Made by a program: the position numbers and the translations under genes. This document shows, piece by piece, positions 27,556-37,138 of a stretch of DNA of 64,000 nt. Each line of letters begins with the position of its first letter. Positions within the stretch are counted from its first letter, which is position 1. The stretch is taken from contig CAAEXF010000058.1 in the NCBI GenBank assembly GCA_900759715.1, positions 1 to 64,000 on the forward strand, read 5' to 3'. This DNA comes from Clostridium_AM sp900759715 (GTDB lineage Bacteria; Bacillota; Clostridia; Clostridiales; Clostridiaceae). The notes beneath the pieces were generated by a model. The model saw only the letters and a list, made by a program, of their open reading frames with translations, searched no databases and had not been told where the DNA came from.

Positions 27556-29064
27556 ATGAATATGTATTTACTGTTTTTCATTGCATTAATACCGATAGTT
27601 TGGCTCATGATTTCACTAGGAGTATTAAAGACACCAGGTCACAAAGCAACACCAGTAACTTTAGGAATAACCTTGCTACTAGCAATTACAGTATGGAAAA
27701 TGCCTGCAGTAGATGCTATAAAGGCAGGGGTAGAAGGTGCTGCTAACGCTATTTGGCCTATAATTATAGTTATAATAGCAGCAGTATTTATCTACAACTT
27801 ATCTATATATACAAAAAGTATGGATTTGATAAAAAAGATGATGACTGGTATTACAACTGACCAGCGGATCTTAGTTCTTATACTTGCATGGGGCTTTGGT
27901 GGATTCCTTGAAGCTATTGCAGGTTTCGGAACAGCCGTTGCAATTCCTGCTAGTATTATGGCTGCACTTGGATTCGATCCCATATTTGCTGCAATCATAT
28001 GTTTAATAGCAAATACGACACCAACAGCCTTCGGTGCTATAGGACTTCCAGTATCAACCCTTGCTAAACTTACAAATTTGGACCCTAATATGCTAAGTTA
28101 TGCAGTAGGCTTACAGCTATCATTGCTAATTGTCATTGTACCAATAGTGTTAGTAATGCTTACCGGTAAAAGTGTTAAATCAATTAAAGGAGTTTTGGGA
28201 ATATCTCTAATATCAGGACTGTCCTTTGCTATACCTGAAGTATTGGCCGCTAAATATATAGGAGCTGAACTTCCAGCAATACTTGGCTCTGTAGTATGTT
28301 TAGCTGTAACTATAGGTTGGGCTAAGATCTTCCATAAAGATAAAGCAGCCAAAGATATTGATCAAATATCCTTTAAAGAAGGATTTATGGCGTGGATTCC
28401 ATTTATACTAGTATTTGTAGTTATAATACTTACAAGTTCACTGTTCCCAGGAATAAGTAAAAATTTATCTAAAATCAGTACTACAGTTAAAATATATCAC
28501 TCATATACCTTCGTTTGGATTAACAATCCTGGATCATTAATTATTATAGCAGGAATTGCTGGAGGATTAATCCAAGGTGCTAAATTCAGTGAAATATTAA
28601 AAATCCTTGGGAAAACGGCTAAACAGATGACTAAATCAGCTATCACAATAGTAGCAATAGTATCACTGGCAAAGATTATGAGTTACAGTGGAATGATTAA
28701 ATCTATAGCAGTAGTTTTAGTTGCAGTTACAGGACATGCGTATCCAGTAATATCACCTATAATAGGAGCTCTCGGAACTTTTGTAACTGGTAGTGATACC
28801 TCTGCTAATATATTGTTTGGACCGCTTCAAGTAGAAGCAGCTAAGTCTTTAGGCTTGAACCCTTATTGGCTGGCAGCAGCAAATACAGGTGGAGCTACAG
28901 CAGGTAAAATGATATCCCCTCAAAGTATTGCAGTTGCTACAGCAGCTACAGGTCTTATAGGTGCGGAGGGTAAAATATTAAATGCAACACTTAAATTCTG
29001 CATAATATATGTAATCGTTTTAGGAATTATAGCATATTTTGCAGGTCCTATATTTGGATTTTAA
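27556..29064 (+). CDS. lctP: L-lactate permease
   Basis: A membrane carrier of 502 residues with about 12-13 helices, LctP/LldP family, importing lactate with protons. Diagnostic stretches include WGFGGFLEAIAGFGTAVAIPAS, NTTPTAFGAIGLPV and the C-terminal GSDTSANILFGPLQ and ANTGGATAGKMISPQSIAVA. GGGGGGAT precedes the ATG. It is the first gene of a six-step lactate operon with larA, etfBA and the dehydrogenase. Confidence 0.94.
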   Translation: MNMYLLFFIALIPIVWLMISLGVLKTPGHKATPVTLGITLLLAITVWKMPAVDAIKAGVEGAANAIWPIIIVIIAAVFIYNLSIYTKSMDLIKKMMTGITTDQRILVLILAWGFGGFLEAIAGFGTAVAIPASIMAALGFDPIFAAIICLIANTTPTAFGAIGLPVSTLAKLTNLDPNMLSYAVGLQLSLLIVIVPIVLVMLTGKSVKSIKGVLGISLISGLSFAIPEVLAAKYIGAELPAILGSVVCLAVTIGWAKIFHKDKAAKDIDQISFKEGFMAWIPFILVFVVIILTSSLFPGISKNLSKISTTVKIYHSYTFVWINNPGSLIIIAGIAGGLIQGAKFSEILKILGKTAKQMTKSAITIVAIVSLAKIMSYSGMIKSIAVVLVAVTGHAYPVISPIIGALGTFVTGSDTSANILFGPLQVEAAKSLGLNPYWLAAANTGGATAGKMISPQSIAVATAATGLIGAEGKILNATLKFCIIYVIVLGIIAYFAGPIFGF

Positions 29065-29141
29065 CAATTAATTAAAAGATAATAAGTTTAACTTAATTAA
29101 TATTATGTAAATTCGTTCATCATAATAAGGAGGTAAATCAT

Positions 29142-30416
29142 ATGACAAAAATTAAAATACCTTATCACAAACAAGTATGGGAAATAGAAGTTAATGATAA
29201 AAACTTGGTTGGGATTTTAGAGTCAAAGGCTGAGAAATATAGAGCAGAACTAACCCAGCAGCAAATTGTAGAAAATGCTTTAGACAATCCTATAGGTAGT
29301 TCTAAGCTTGAGGATATGGTTAAAGATAAAAATAACATGGTTATTATAACCAGCGATCATACAAGACCAGTACCAAGTAAAATAACAATGCCTATACTGC
29401 TCAGAAGAATAAGAGAAGTTAACCCTAATATTGATATAAAAATACTCATAGCAACTGGATTTCACAGAGCAACTACAAAAGAAGAACTTATAAACAAATT
29501 TGGCGAGGAAATAGTAGAAAAGGAACAAATTATAATACACGATTCAACTGACAATAGCAGCTTGGTGAAAATAGGAGTTTTACCTTCCGGTGGAGATCTT
29601 ATAATAAATAAATTAGCAGTAGAAACAGAATTGCTTATTGCAGAAGGGTTTATCGAAGCTCACTTCTTTGCAGGGTTCTCTGGTGGTAGAAAAAGCGTAT
29701 TACCTGGCATTGCATCAGCAAAAACTGTAATGGCAAACCACTGCTCAGAATTTATTGCAAGCCCGCATGCTAGAACAGGAATACTTGAAAATAACCCTAT
29801 TCACATAGACATGCTATACGCAGCAGAAAAAGCAAAGCTTGCATTTATACTAAATGTAGTAATAGATAGCGAAAAGAAAGTAATAAATGCTTTTGCCGGA
29901 CATAGAGAACGGGCACATGAACAGGGATGCAATTTTGTATTAGAACTTTCAAAAATAGATAAGGTTGATGCAGACATAGTAGTTTCAACTAATGGTGGAT
30001 ATCCACTGGATCAGAATATTTACCAAGCAGTTAAAGGAATGACAGCTGCTGAAGCTACTTGTAAAGAAGGCGGAGTAATTATTATGGTTGCTGCTTGTAA
30101 TGATGGACATGGAGGGCAGTCTTTCTACGATAATTTAGCAGATGCAAAATCACCAGCAGAATTGTTAGATAGAATAGCTAAAGTGCCAAGAAGCGAAACG
30201 GTACCAGACCAATGGGAGTTTCAGATTCTAGCTAGAATGCTTAATAAGTATACAGTTATAATAGTTACGGATATGTGTGATCCGGTAATGATAAGGAACA
30301 TGCATATGGAACATGCTTTCTCCTTTGAAGAAGCACTAAATAAGGCCTATGATTTAAAAGGTAATGATGCAAAAGTAGCTGTAATACCTGATGGTGTATC
30401 AGTTATAGTTAGATAA
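29142..30416 (+). CDS. larA: Nickel-dependent lactate racemase
   Basis: A 424-residue racemase of D- and L-lactate, using the nickel-pincer nucleotide cofactor. All four key residues of Lactobacillus plantarum LarA fall at the same numbers: His108 in GFHRAT, His174 in EAHFFAG, Lys184 in GGRKSVLPG (the covalent cofactor link) and His200 in MANHCSE. AAGGAGG precedes the ATG. It lets the downstream dehydrogenase, specific for one enantiomer, use both. The cofactor makers LarB, LarC and LarE are not in the window and must lie elsewhere for activity. Confidence 0.93.
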   Translation: MTKIKIPYHKQVWEIEVNDKNLVGILESKAEKYRAELTQQQIVENALDNPIGSSKLEDMVKDKNNMVIITSDHTRPVPSKITMPILLRRIREVNPNIDIKILIATGFHRATTKEELINKFGEEIVEKEQIIIHDSTDNSSLVKIGVLPSGGDLIINKLAVETELLIAEGFIEAHFFAGFSGGRKSVLPGIASAKTVMANHCSEFIASPHARTGILENNPIHIDMLYAAEKAKLAFILNVVIDSEKKVINAFAGHRERAHEQGCNFVLELSKIDKVDADIVVSTNGGYPLDQNIYQAVKGMTAAEATCKEGGVIIMVAACNDGHGGQSFYDNLADAKSPAELLDRIAKVPRSETVPDQWEFQILARMLNKYTVIIVTDMCDPVMIRNMHMEHAFSFEEALNKAYDLKGNDAKVAVIPDGVSVIVR

Positions 30417-30454
30417 CTATGAAAACTTTAATATAAGTTTATGGAGGTATAAAA

Positions 30455-31243
30455 ATGGATATATTAGTATGTATTAAACAAGTGCCAGGAACTACAAAAG
30501 TAGAAGTGGACCCAGTGACAGGAGTATTGAAAAGGGATGGAGTAGATTCAAAGATGAATCCATATGACTTATATGCTCTAGAAACAGCGCTAAGAATAAG
30601 AGAACAAGTTGGCGGAACTGTAAAGGTAATAAGCATGGGACCACCTCAAGCAGCAGAAGTTATAAAAGAAGCATATATGATGGGTGCAGATGAAGGTGTT
30701 CTTCTTTCAGACAGAAAATTTGCAGGAGCAGATGTTTTAGCTACATCATATACTATCTCTCAAGGCGTAAAACAGATGGGCAATATAGATTTAATACTTT
30801 GCGGAAAACAAACTACAGATGGTGACACAGCTCAAGTAGGCCCAGAAATGGCAGAATACCTTGGAATACCACACATAGCAAATGTATTGAAAATAGGGAA
30901 ATTAAATACTGATTCATTAATAGTAGAAATGGATATGCCAAATACAATAGAAGTAGCAGAAGTAAAGTTTCCTTGCTTACTAACAGTAGAAAAAGATATA
31001 TTTCAGCCAAGATTGCCATCATACAGAAAGAAACTAGCTACAAAAGATAGAGAAGTAAAAATGCTTAGTTTAAAAGATTTTGAAGATCAAAATGAAAAAA
31101 TGTATGGATTAAATGGATCTCCAACACAAGTCGAAAGAATATTTCCACCAGCAATAAATACAGATAAAGAAATGTGGAATGGAAGCGGAGAGGAACTTGC
31201 AGATAAGTTAACTGCAAAGCTTAGAGAATTAAAGTTTATATAA
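30455..31243 (+). CDS. etfB: Electron transfer flavoprotein, beta subunit (lactate type)
   Basis: A 262-residue EtfB that opens MDILVCIKQVPGTTKVEVD and carries DLILCGKQTTDGDTAQVGPEMAEYLG, the family nucleotide-binding signature. In the lactate dehydrogenase complex of acetogens this subunit holds the bifurcating FAD. GGAGGT precedes the ATG. It lies between larA and the EtfA with a ferredoxin domain, so I assign it to lactate oxidation rather than butyryl-CoA dehydrogenase. Confidence 0.93.
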   Translation: MDILVCIKQVPGTTKVEVDPVTGVLKRDGVDSKMNPYDLYALETALRIREQVGGTVKVISMGPPQAAEVIKEAYMMGADEGVLLSDRKFAGADVLATSYTISQGVKQMGNIDLILCGKQTTDGDTAQVGPEMAEYLGIPHIANVLKIGKLNTDSLIVEMDMPNTIEVAEVKFPCLLTVEKDIFQPRLPSYRKKLATKDREVKMLSLKDFEDQNEKMYGLNGSPTQVERIFPPAINTDKEMWNGSGEELADKLTAKLRELKFI

Positions 31244-31344
31244 TATAATCAGTAATAATATTTTTAAACTGGACTGACGTCTAGCCACATAAACCAAATT
31301 AAAATATTAATAATTAACCATAGTACAAGTAGGGAGGAATAAAA

Positions 31345-32544
31345 GTGGGTAAATTAATAGTAAATGCGGAGAAATTAACTCCTTCAATTATAGAAGATTT
31401 AGTAAAAATATGTCCTTTTAGTGCAATTGAAGAAAAGGACGGAAAGATAGAAGTAAATGCTGGATGTAAGATGTGCAAGCTATGTGTTAAAAAGGGTCCG
31501 GCAGGAGTGATGGAATTTGTAGAAGAAGAGATAACTCAAATAGACAAAAGCCTTTGGAAGGGTGTAGCAGTATATGTAGACCACGTGGAAGGTGACATTC
31601 ACCCTGTAACCTACGAGCTAATCGGAAAGGGAAGAGAATTAGCATCAAAAGTAAACTATCCAGTATATGCAGTATTTGTTGGACATGATATTAAAGATAA
31701 GGCACAGGAACTTCTACATTATGGAGTAGATGAAGTATTTGTATATGATTATGAAGAGTTAAAAGACTTCAGAATAGAACCATATACTGCAGCAATGGAG
31801 GATTTTATAAACAAAGTAAAACCATCTACATTGCTAGTGGGAGCAACAACAGTAGGGAGATCTCTTGCTCCAAGAGTGGCTGCAAGATTTAAGACAGGAC
31901 TTACCGCTGACTGTACAATACTTGATATGAAAGAAAATACTGATTTAGTACAAATAAGGCCAGCTTTTGGTGGTAACATTATGGCACAAATTATAAACCC
32001 AAATAACAGACCACAACTTGCTACAGTAAGATATAAGGTTATGGACGCTCCAGAAAGATCAGCAGAAGCATCCGGAAAAATAACTGTTGCAGAAATGAAC
32101 AAATCAAAGCTTGCTTCAAATATAAGTGTATTAAAAATAACAAATAAAGAATTAGAATCAAGTATATCTGAAGCTGATGTAATAGTAGCTGCTGGAAGAG
32201 GAGTAAAATCAGAAAAAGATTTAGAAATGATAAAAGAACTTGCTGATTTACTTGGAGCTCAAATAGCAGTAACAAGGCCTCTAATTGAAGCCGGATATGC
32301 AGATGCTAAAAAACAAATAGGGTTAAGCGGTAGAACAGTAAAGCCAAAATTAATAATAACCTGCGGAATATCTGGAGCAGTTCAATTTGCTGCAGGTATG
32401 AATAATTCAGATTGTATAGTGGCTATAAACAAAGATCCTAAAGCTTCTATATTCAATGTAGCTCACTATGGAATAGTAGGGGATTTATATGAAGTAGTGC
32501 CAAGACTCATAAACAACATTAAAGAAGGAAGAGGTCTAATCTAG
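31345..32544 (+). CDS. etfA: Electron transfer flavoprotein, alpha subunit with ferredoxin domain
   Basis: A 399-residue EtfA. Residues 1-60 form a small ferredoxin-like domain with four Cys (Cys23, 41, 44 and 47, in ICPF and CKMCKLC), enough for one [4Fe-4S] cluster. The EtfA part has TADCTILDM and the C-terminal FAD motif GRTVKPKLIITCGISGAVQF. The same domain order is known from the lactate-dehydrogenase-associated EtfA of Acetobacterium. GGGAGG precedes the GTG start. It should join lactate oxidation and NAD reduction to reduced ferredoxin use. Confidence 0.93.
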   Translation: MGKLIVNAEKLTPSIIEDLVKICPFSAIEEKDGKIEVNAGCKMCKLCVKKGPAGVMEFVEEEITQIDKSLWKGVAVYVDHVEGDIHPVTYELIGKGRELASKVNYPVYAVFVGHDIKDKAQELLHYGVDEVFVYDYEELKDFRIEPYTAAMEDFINKVKPSTLLVGATTVGRSLAPRVAARFKTGLTADCTILDMKENTDLVQIRPAFGGNIMAQIINPNNRPQLATVRYKVMDAPERSAEASGKITVAEMNKSKLASNISVLKITNKELESSISEADVIVAAGRGVKSEKDLEMIKELADLLGAQIAVTRPLIEAGYADAKKQIGLSGRTVKPKLIITCGISGAVQFAAGMNNSDCIVAINKDPKASIFNVAHYGIVGDLYEVVPRLINNIKEGRGLI

Positions 32545-32634
32545 TTGATCTATGATAAATCATAATACAAGAGTTAGCAAGTATTAGAATAAAAATAAAT
32601 TCATAATGATAGAAAAGATTTGGAGGTAAGCAAA

Positions 32635-34050
32635 ATGGCATGTAATTGTGCGAACCAATATAAAAAGCTTGATGAAAAGGATATGAAATTTCTAATTGAA
32701 CTATTAGGTGAAGATAGAGTATTCATAGGTGAAAATATAAATGAAGATTTTAGTCACGATGAATTAGGTGGAATTAGCAAGATGCCGGATACTGTAGTAG
32801 AGGTACAAAATACAGAAGAGGTTTCAAAAATAATGACTTATGCTTATGAAAACAATCTTCCAGTGGTTGCTAGAGGTTCAGGTACCGGATTAGTTGGAGC
32901 TTCTGTTCCACTTCATGGCGGAATAATGATAAACTTAACTAAAATGAACAATATACTTGAAATCGATGAAGAGAATTTAACTTTAACAGTAGAACCAGGT
33001 GTTTTGCTAATGGAAATAGGTAAGTATGTAGAAGAGCATGATTTATTTTATCCACCAGATCCAGGTGAAAAATCTGCTACAATAGGTGGAAATATTAACA
33101 CTAATGCAGGTGGTATGAGAGCGGTTAAATATGGAGTTACAAGAGATTACGTAAGAGGGCTTGAAGTAGTTCTTCCAAATGGAAAGGTAATCGAAGTTGG
33201 CGGCAAAGTAGTTAAAAACAGTTCCGGCTACAGCATAAAAGATTTAATATGCGGTTCAGAAGGTACATTAGGAATAGTAACAAAAGCTATACTAAAGCTA
33301 TTACCACTTCCGAAGAAAGCAATAAGTTTATTGATACCATTCCCTAACCTTGAAAAAGCAATAAATACAGTACCAAAGATCATTAAATCAAAATCAATAC
33401 CAACAGCCATAGAATTTATGCAAAGAGAAGTTATATTAGCTGCTGAAGAATTCCTCGGAAAGAAATTTCCGGATAATTCCTCTGACGCATACCTACTATT
33501 AACTTTTGACGGAAATAGCAAAGAAGACATAGAAAGAGATTATGACAGAGTTGCTCAAATCTGTTTAGAAGAAGGAGCTTTAGACGTATATATAACAGAT
33601 ACAGATGAAAGAAAAGAATCGGTATGGTCAGCAAGAGGAGCATTCCTTGAAGCTGTTAAAGCTACAACAACAGAAATGGACGAATGTGACGTTGTTGTTC
33701 CAAGAAACAGAGTAGCGGAATTTGTTAAATACACAGATGAACTTCAAGAACAGTTTAATATAAGAATAAGAAGCTTTGGTCACGCTGGAGATGGTAATCT
33801 ACATGTATATGTTCTAAGAGATGAATTATCACAAGAAGAATGGGAAAAGAAACTTAGCGAAGTCTTTGAATGTATGTATAAAAAGTCTGTTGAACTTAAC
33901 GGATTAGTATCAGGAGAGCATGGAATAGGATATGCTAAGAGACCATATTTATTTGAGCAATACGGTGATGACTATATGGAGCTCATGAGAAATATCAAGT
34001 TAGCCTTCGATCCTAAAAATATATTAAACCCAGGTAAAGTGTGCCAATAA
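32635..34050 (+). CDS. FAD-linked lactate dehydrogenase (GlcD family)
   Basis: A 471-residue flavoprotein. The FAD-binding PCMH domain has VARGSGTGLVGASVP and the GGNINTNAGGMRAVKYG loop, and the C-terminal FAD-oxidase domain has FGHAGDGNLHVYV and SGEHGIGYAKR. Together with the EtfBA upstream it forms the electron-confurcating lactate dehydrogenase that makes pyruvate. TTTGGAGG selects the ATG at 32635. Related glycolate or D-2-hydroxyglutarate enzymes share these motifs, so the substrate is inferred from the operon. A terminator closes the operon. Confidence 0.9.
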   Translation: MACNCANQYKKLDEKDMKFLIELLGEDRVFIGENINEDFSHDELGGISKMPDTVVEVQNTEEVSKIMTYAYENNLPVVARGSGTGLVGASVPLHGGIMINLTKMNNILEIDEENLTLTVEPGVLLMEIGKYVEEHDLFYPPDPGEKSATIGGNINTNAGGMRAVKYGVTRDYVRGLEVVLPNGKVIEVGGKVVKNSSGYSIKDLICGSEGTLGIVTKAILKLLPLPKKAISLLIPFPNLEKAINTVPKIIKSKSIPTAIEFMQREVILAAEEFLGKKFPDNSSDAYLLLTFDGNSKEDIERDYDRVAQICLEEGALDVYITDTDERKESVWSARGAFLEAVKATTTEMDECDVVVPRNRVAEFVKYTDELQEQFNIRIRSFGHAGDGNLHVYVLRDELSQEEWEKKLSEVFECMYKKSVELNGLVSGEHGIGYAKRPYLFEQYGDDYMELMRNIKLAFDPKNILNPGKVCQ

Positions 34051-34070
34051 TATACTTACCTTATATAGAT

Positions 34071-34110
34071 AAAGAACTCGGAACCTTTAAGATCTGAGTT
34101 CTTTATTATT
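34071..34110. terminator. Terminator of the lactate operon
   Basis: AAAGAACTC pairs with GAGTTCTTT, followed by ATTATTTCTTT. It also faces converging gpmA. Confidence 0.8.
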
Positions 34111-34116
34111 TCTTTA

Positions 34117-34866
34117 CTAAGGATGAGGCATTCCTTGGATATTCTTTGGAATAGAATCTTTAGGAAGCTTTCCTTCTACTTCTAAATAGTAGTGTCTTAT
34201 AGGTTTTAAGTCACTATCTAATTCATAAACTAGAGGAATTCCTGTAGGAATGTTCAAATTTGAAATTCCGTCACCAGGAATGTCATCTAAATATCTAACT
34301 AATGCCCTTAGAGTATTCCCATGGGCAGATATAATGATATTTTTACCGGATTTAATTTGTGGTGCAATAGTACTATGCCAATACTGCATTACTCTTTCTT
34401 CCGTGTCGTTAAGACTCTCTGTAAGTGGAATTTCAGAGTCCTTTAATGCTTTATACTTACTTTCAAATCCAGCATACCTTTTATCCCCCTTATCTAAAGG
34501 AGGAGGACTCACATACACAAATCTTCTCCACCTATGTACTTGTTCTTCTCCGTATTTTTCAGCAGTTTCTTTTTTATCAAGGCCTTGAAGCGCACCATAA
34601 TGCCTCTCATTTAACTGCCAGCACTTATATACCGGTATCCACATTAGATCCATTTCATCAAGTAAAATCCACAAGGTTCTAATTGCTCTTTTTAATACAG
34701 AAGTATATGCTATGTCAAAGGTAAATCCATTTTCAACTAATATCTTTCCAGCTCTTCTTGCTTCTTTTAGTCCATCTTCTGTTAAATCTACATCTGTCCA
34801 TCCGGTAAATCTATTTTCCTTATTCCATATACTTTGACCGTGCCTTAGTAAAACTAGTTTTATCAT
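34117..34866 (-). CDS. gpmA: 2,3-bisphosphoglycerate-dependent phosphoglycerate mutase
   Basis: Glycolytic mutase interconverting 3- and 2-phosphoglycerate (249 residues, normal length). LVLLRHGQSIWNKENRFTGW holds the phosphohistidine, HYGALQGLDK the acid/base Glu region, and ISAHGNTLRALVRYL the second His. AAGGTG stands before the ATG. It is monocistronic and convergent with the lactate operon, whose product pyruvate would feed gluconeogenesis through this step. Confidence 0.96.
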   Translation of the reverse strand: MIKLVLLRHGQSIWNKENRFTGWTDVDLTEDGLKEARRAGKILVENGFTFDIAYTSVLKRAIRTLWILLDEMDLMWIPVYKCWQLNERHYGALQGLDKKETAEKYGEEQVHRWRRFVYVSPPPLDKGDKRYAGFESKYKALKDSEIPLTESLNDTEERVMQYWHSTIAPQIKSGKNIIISAHGNTLRALVRYLDDIPGDGISNLNIPTGIPLVYELDSDLKPIRHYYLEVEGKLPKDSIPKNIQGMPHP

Positions 34867-35063
34867 AATTACACCTTCCTTATCAGTATGTACTAAAGAT
34901 TGTATTTATTTAGCATGCAAAAAGTAGTATAATATTACTTTGTTACAAGTTTAGAAGACCTATTACTTAGTTTTTTAATTTTTAGCAGTATTATACATAG
35001 TATAATTATCAGTTATAATTACTTTAATAAGAACAACATAAAAAATAATTACAGGTGATTTAA

Positions 35064-36938
35064 ATGAAAAAATTGATATTAGCGGAAAAGCCTTCGGTAG
35101 CTAGAAATATTGCAGAAGCGCTTAAGTGTAAGATGAAAAAAGATGGATATATAGAAGGAGAGAATTATATAATAACATGGGCTTTTGGTCACTTGCTAAC
35201 ACTTTACGATTGTAAGGATTATGATCCTAAGTTAGCATTATGGAGCTTTGAAAATTTTCCTTATATACCAGAAGAATTCAAATATAAAATAAAAAATGAT
35301 GGCAAAAACAAAAATGTAATAGACCCTGGTGCAAAAAAACAACTTGAAATAATAAGAAGCCTTGTTAACAGACAGGATGTTACAGATGTAGTATCAGCTA
35401 CAGACTTTGATAGGGAAGGGGAACTTATAGCACTTCTTATATTCGACTATCTAAAAGTCAATAAACCTATACATAGAATATTAATTAACGAATGGACACC
35501 AGCTGAAATCAATAAGGGGCTAAATAATCTTAAAGAAAATTCGGAAATGAAATCATTACAGGATGCAGGAGTAAGTAGACAGCTGGCAGATTGGGTTATA
35601 GGAATTAACTTTACTTCTATTGCTACAATGAAATATACAAGAGGAAAAGGCAATCTTTTAAACATTGGAAGAGTATTAATGCCCACTCTTAAGATGATAT
35701 ATGATAGAGAGATGCAAATAAAAAATTTCAAGGTGGAAGAATTTTTTGAGTTAAATGCAACCTTCAAAGGTGAAGCGGGAACATATAAAGGTAAGTTCTT
35801 TCATGGTAAAAAGGATAAGTTTCCTAACAAGCAAAGTGTAGAAAGACTTAAAGATGAAATACAGGGGAAAGACGGGATTATAAAAGAAAAAACAGTAGAA
35901 GTAAAAAAGGAGAATGCACCAAGTTTATTTAACCTAAGTAATTTGCAGGGATATGTAACAAGCAAATACAAAGGTTTCACTGCAGATAAAGTATTAAAAG
36001 TAGCGCAGAGCTTATATGAAAAGAAACATATCACGTATCCAAGAACAGAAAGTACAGCACTAGAAGAAAGCATAAAGGATAAAGCTAAAAATGTATTAGA
36101 AACGCTAAAAAAAGATTTGCCTTTTAAAGACGAAGTAGTATTTAATACTTCTAAGAAGGTATTTAACAATGAAAAAGTAGAAAGCCATAGTGCTATTATA
36201 CCAACTTATATTATTCCTAAAAATTTAACAGAAGACGAAAGAATCGTATATAATTCAATAAAAAACAGATTCATATCTCAATTTATGCCTTCAGCAGAAT
36301 ACGAGAATACAGAGATAATAACTAGTGTGCAAGGAGATAACTACGAAAGGTTATTCTCAACTAAGGGGAAAATATTGAGAGTTAAGGGATGGCTTAAACT
36401 TTATGATGAAGATAAAAAAGACGAATTACTACCTCCAGTTAATAAAAATGACGTAGTTAAGATGGTAGAAATTAAAGTGGTGTCAAAAAAGAGTAAGCCA
36501 CCAGCACATCATACAGAAAAAACTCTTTTAAAAGCCATGGAAACCTGCGGAAAGAATTCTAACAGCAGTGATGAGGATGATAACGAAGAGGATTCCTCCA
36601 TACTTTATGGATACTCTATAGGGACTGCAGCCACAAGAGCGGAAACTATAAACAAGTTAAAGTATGCTGATTATATAACTACAAAAGGAAAATCATTATT
36701 AATTACAGAAAAGGGAATAAAGCTTATTGAAAACTTCCCTTTAAAGGAATTAATGGATACGGATTATACCGGCAGATTAGAGAAAAAATTATATGATGTT
36801 GAAAAAGGAACTTTTAATAAAAGAGATTTTCTAAATGAGATATTTACCTTTACCAAAGAAGGGGTAGTTAAAATAAAGAGAATTAGAGCTGAATTGATAT
36901 GTGATACAAGGCCGAATGTTAATGAAAGTAAAAAGTAA
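35064..36938 (+). CDS. topB: Type IA DNA topoisomerase (topoisomerase III-like)
   Basis: A 624-residue topoisomerase that relaxes or decatenates DNA through a tyrosyl intermediate. The TOPRIM domain opens LILAEKPSVARNIAEAL and has SATDFDREGELIA. The catalytic Tyr lies in HITYPRTESTAL near residue 328. It is about 100 residues shorter than the usual TopB and has no C-terminal zinc fingers, but the domain IV end (YGYSIGTAATRAETINKLKY) is intact. Weak AGGTGA ribosome site. Chromosomal TopB and plasmid-borne copies look alike, and nothing mobile adjoins except the repeat remnant behind it. Confidence 0.9.
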   Translation: MKKLILAEKPSVARNIAEALKCKMKKDGYIEGENYIITWAFGHLLTLYDCKDYDPKLALWSFENFPYIPEEFKYKIKNDGKNKNVIDPGAKKQLEIIRSLVNRQDVTDVVSATDFDREGELIALLIFDYLKVNKPIHRILINEWTPAEINKGLNNLKENSEMKSLQDAGVSRQLADWVIGINFTSIATMKYTRGKGNLLNIGRVLMPTLKMIYDREMQIKNFKVEEFFELNATFKGEAGTYKGKFFHGKKDKFPNKQSVERLKDEIQGKDGIIKEKTVEVKKENAPSLFNLSNLQGYVTSKYKGFTADKVLKVAQSLYEKKHITYPRTESTALEESIKDKAKNVLETLKKDLPFKDEVVFNTSKKVFNNEKVESHSAIIPTYIIPKNLTEDERIVYNSIKNRFISQFMPSAEYENTEIITSVQGDNYERLFSTKGKILRVKGWLKLYDEDKKDELLPPVNKNDVVKMVEIKVVSKKSKPPAHHTEKTLLKAMETCGKNSNSSDEDDNEEDSSILYGYSIGTAATRAETINKLKYADYITTKGKSLLITEKGIKLIENFPLKELMDTDYTGRLEKKLYDVEKGTFNKRDFLNEIFTFTKEGVVKIKRIRAELICDTRPNVNESKK

Positions 36939-36963
36939 TAAGATACACAACTTATAAGCAGAA

Positions 36964-37026
36964 TTCTAAGCTTCAGGTAGAGTTTTAAACTCCATCTGAA
37001 GCTTAGTAGTTGTAAACATCAGATAA
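36964..37026 (-). repeat. Structured dispersed repeat, copy C (internally deleted)
   Basis: On the minus strand it reads TTTATCTGATG (37026-37016), then almost at once CTAAGCTTCAGATGGAG and its pairing partner CTCTACCTGAAGCTTAG. Copies A and B have a long internal stem between these parts, so about 60 or more bases are missing here. It lies in the 200-base gap behind topB. Confidence 0.65.
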
Positions 37027-37138
37027 AGCCAGTGTTATTAAATATAAAAATAAATTGGATAAAACTCCTCAAATGCTTAAATATTTATTATAATAGATAT
37101 TAAGTTAATAAAAAAATTTAAAAATGGGGGAGAGAACA

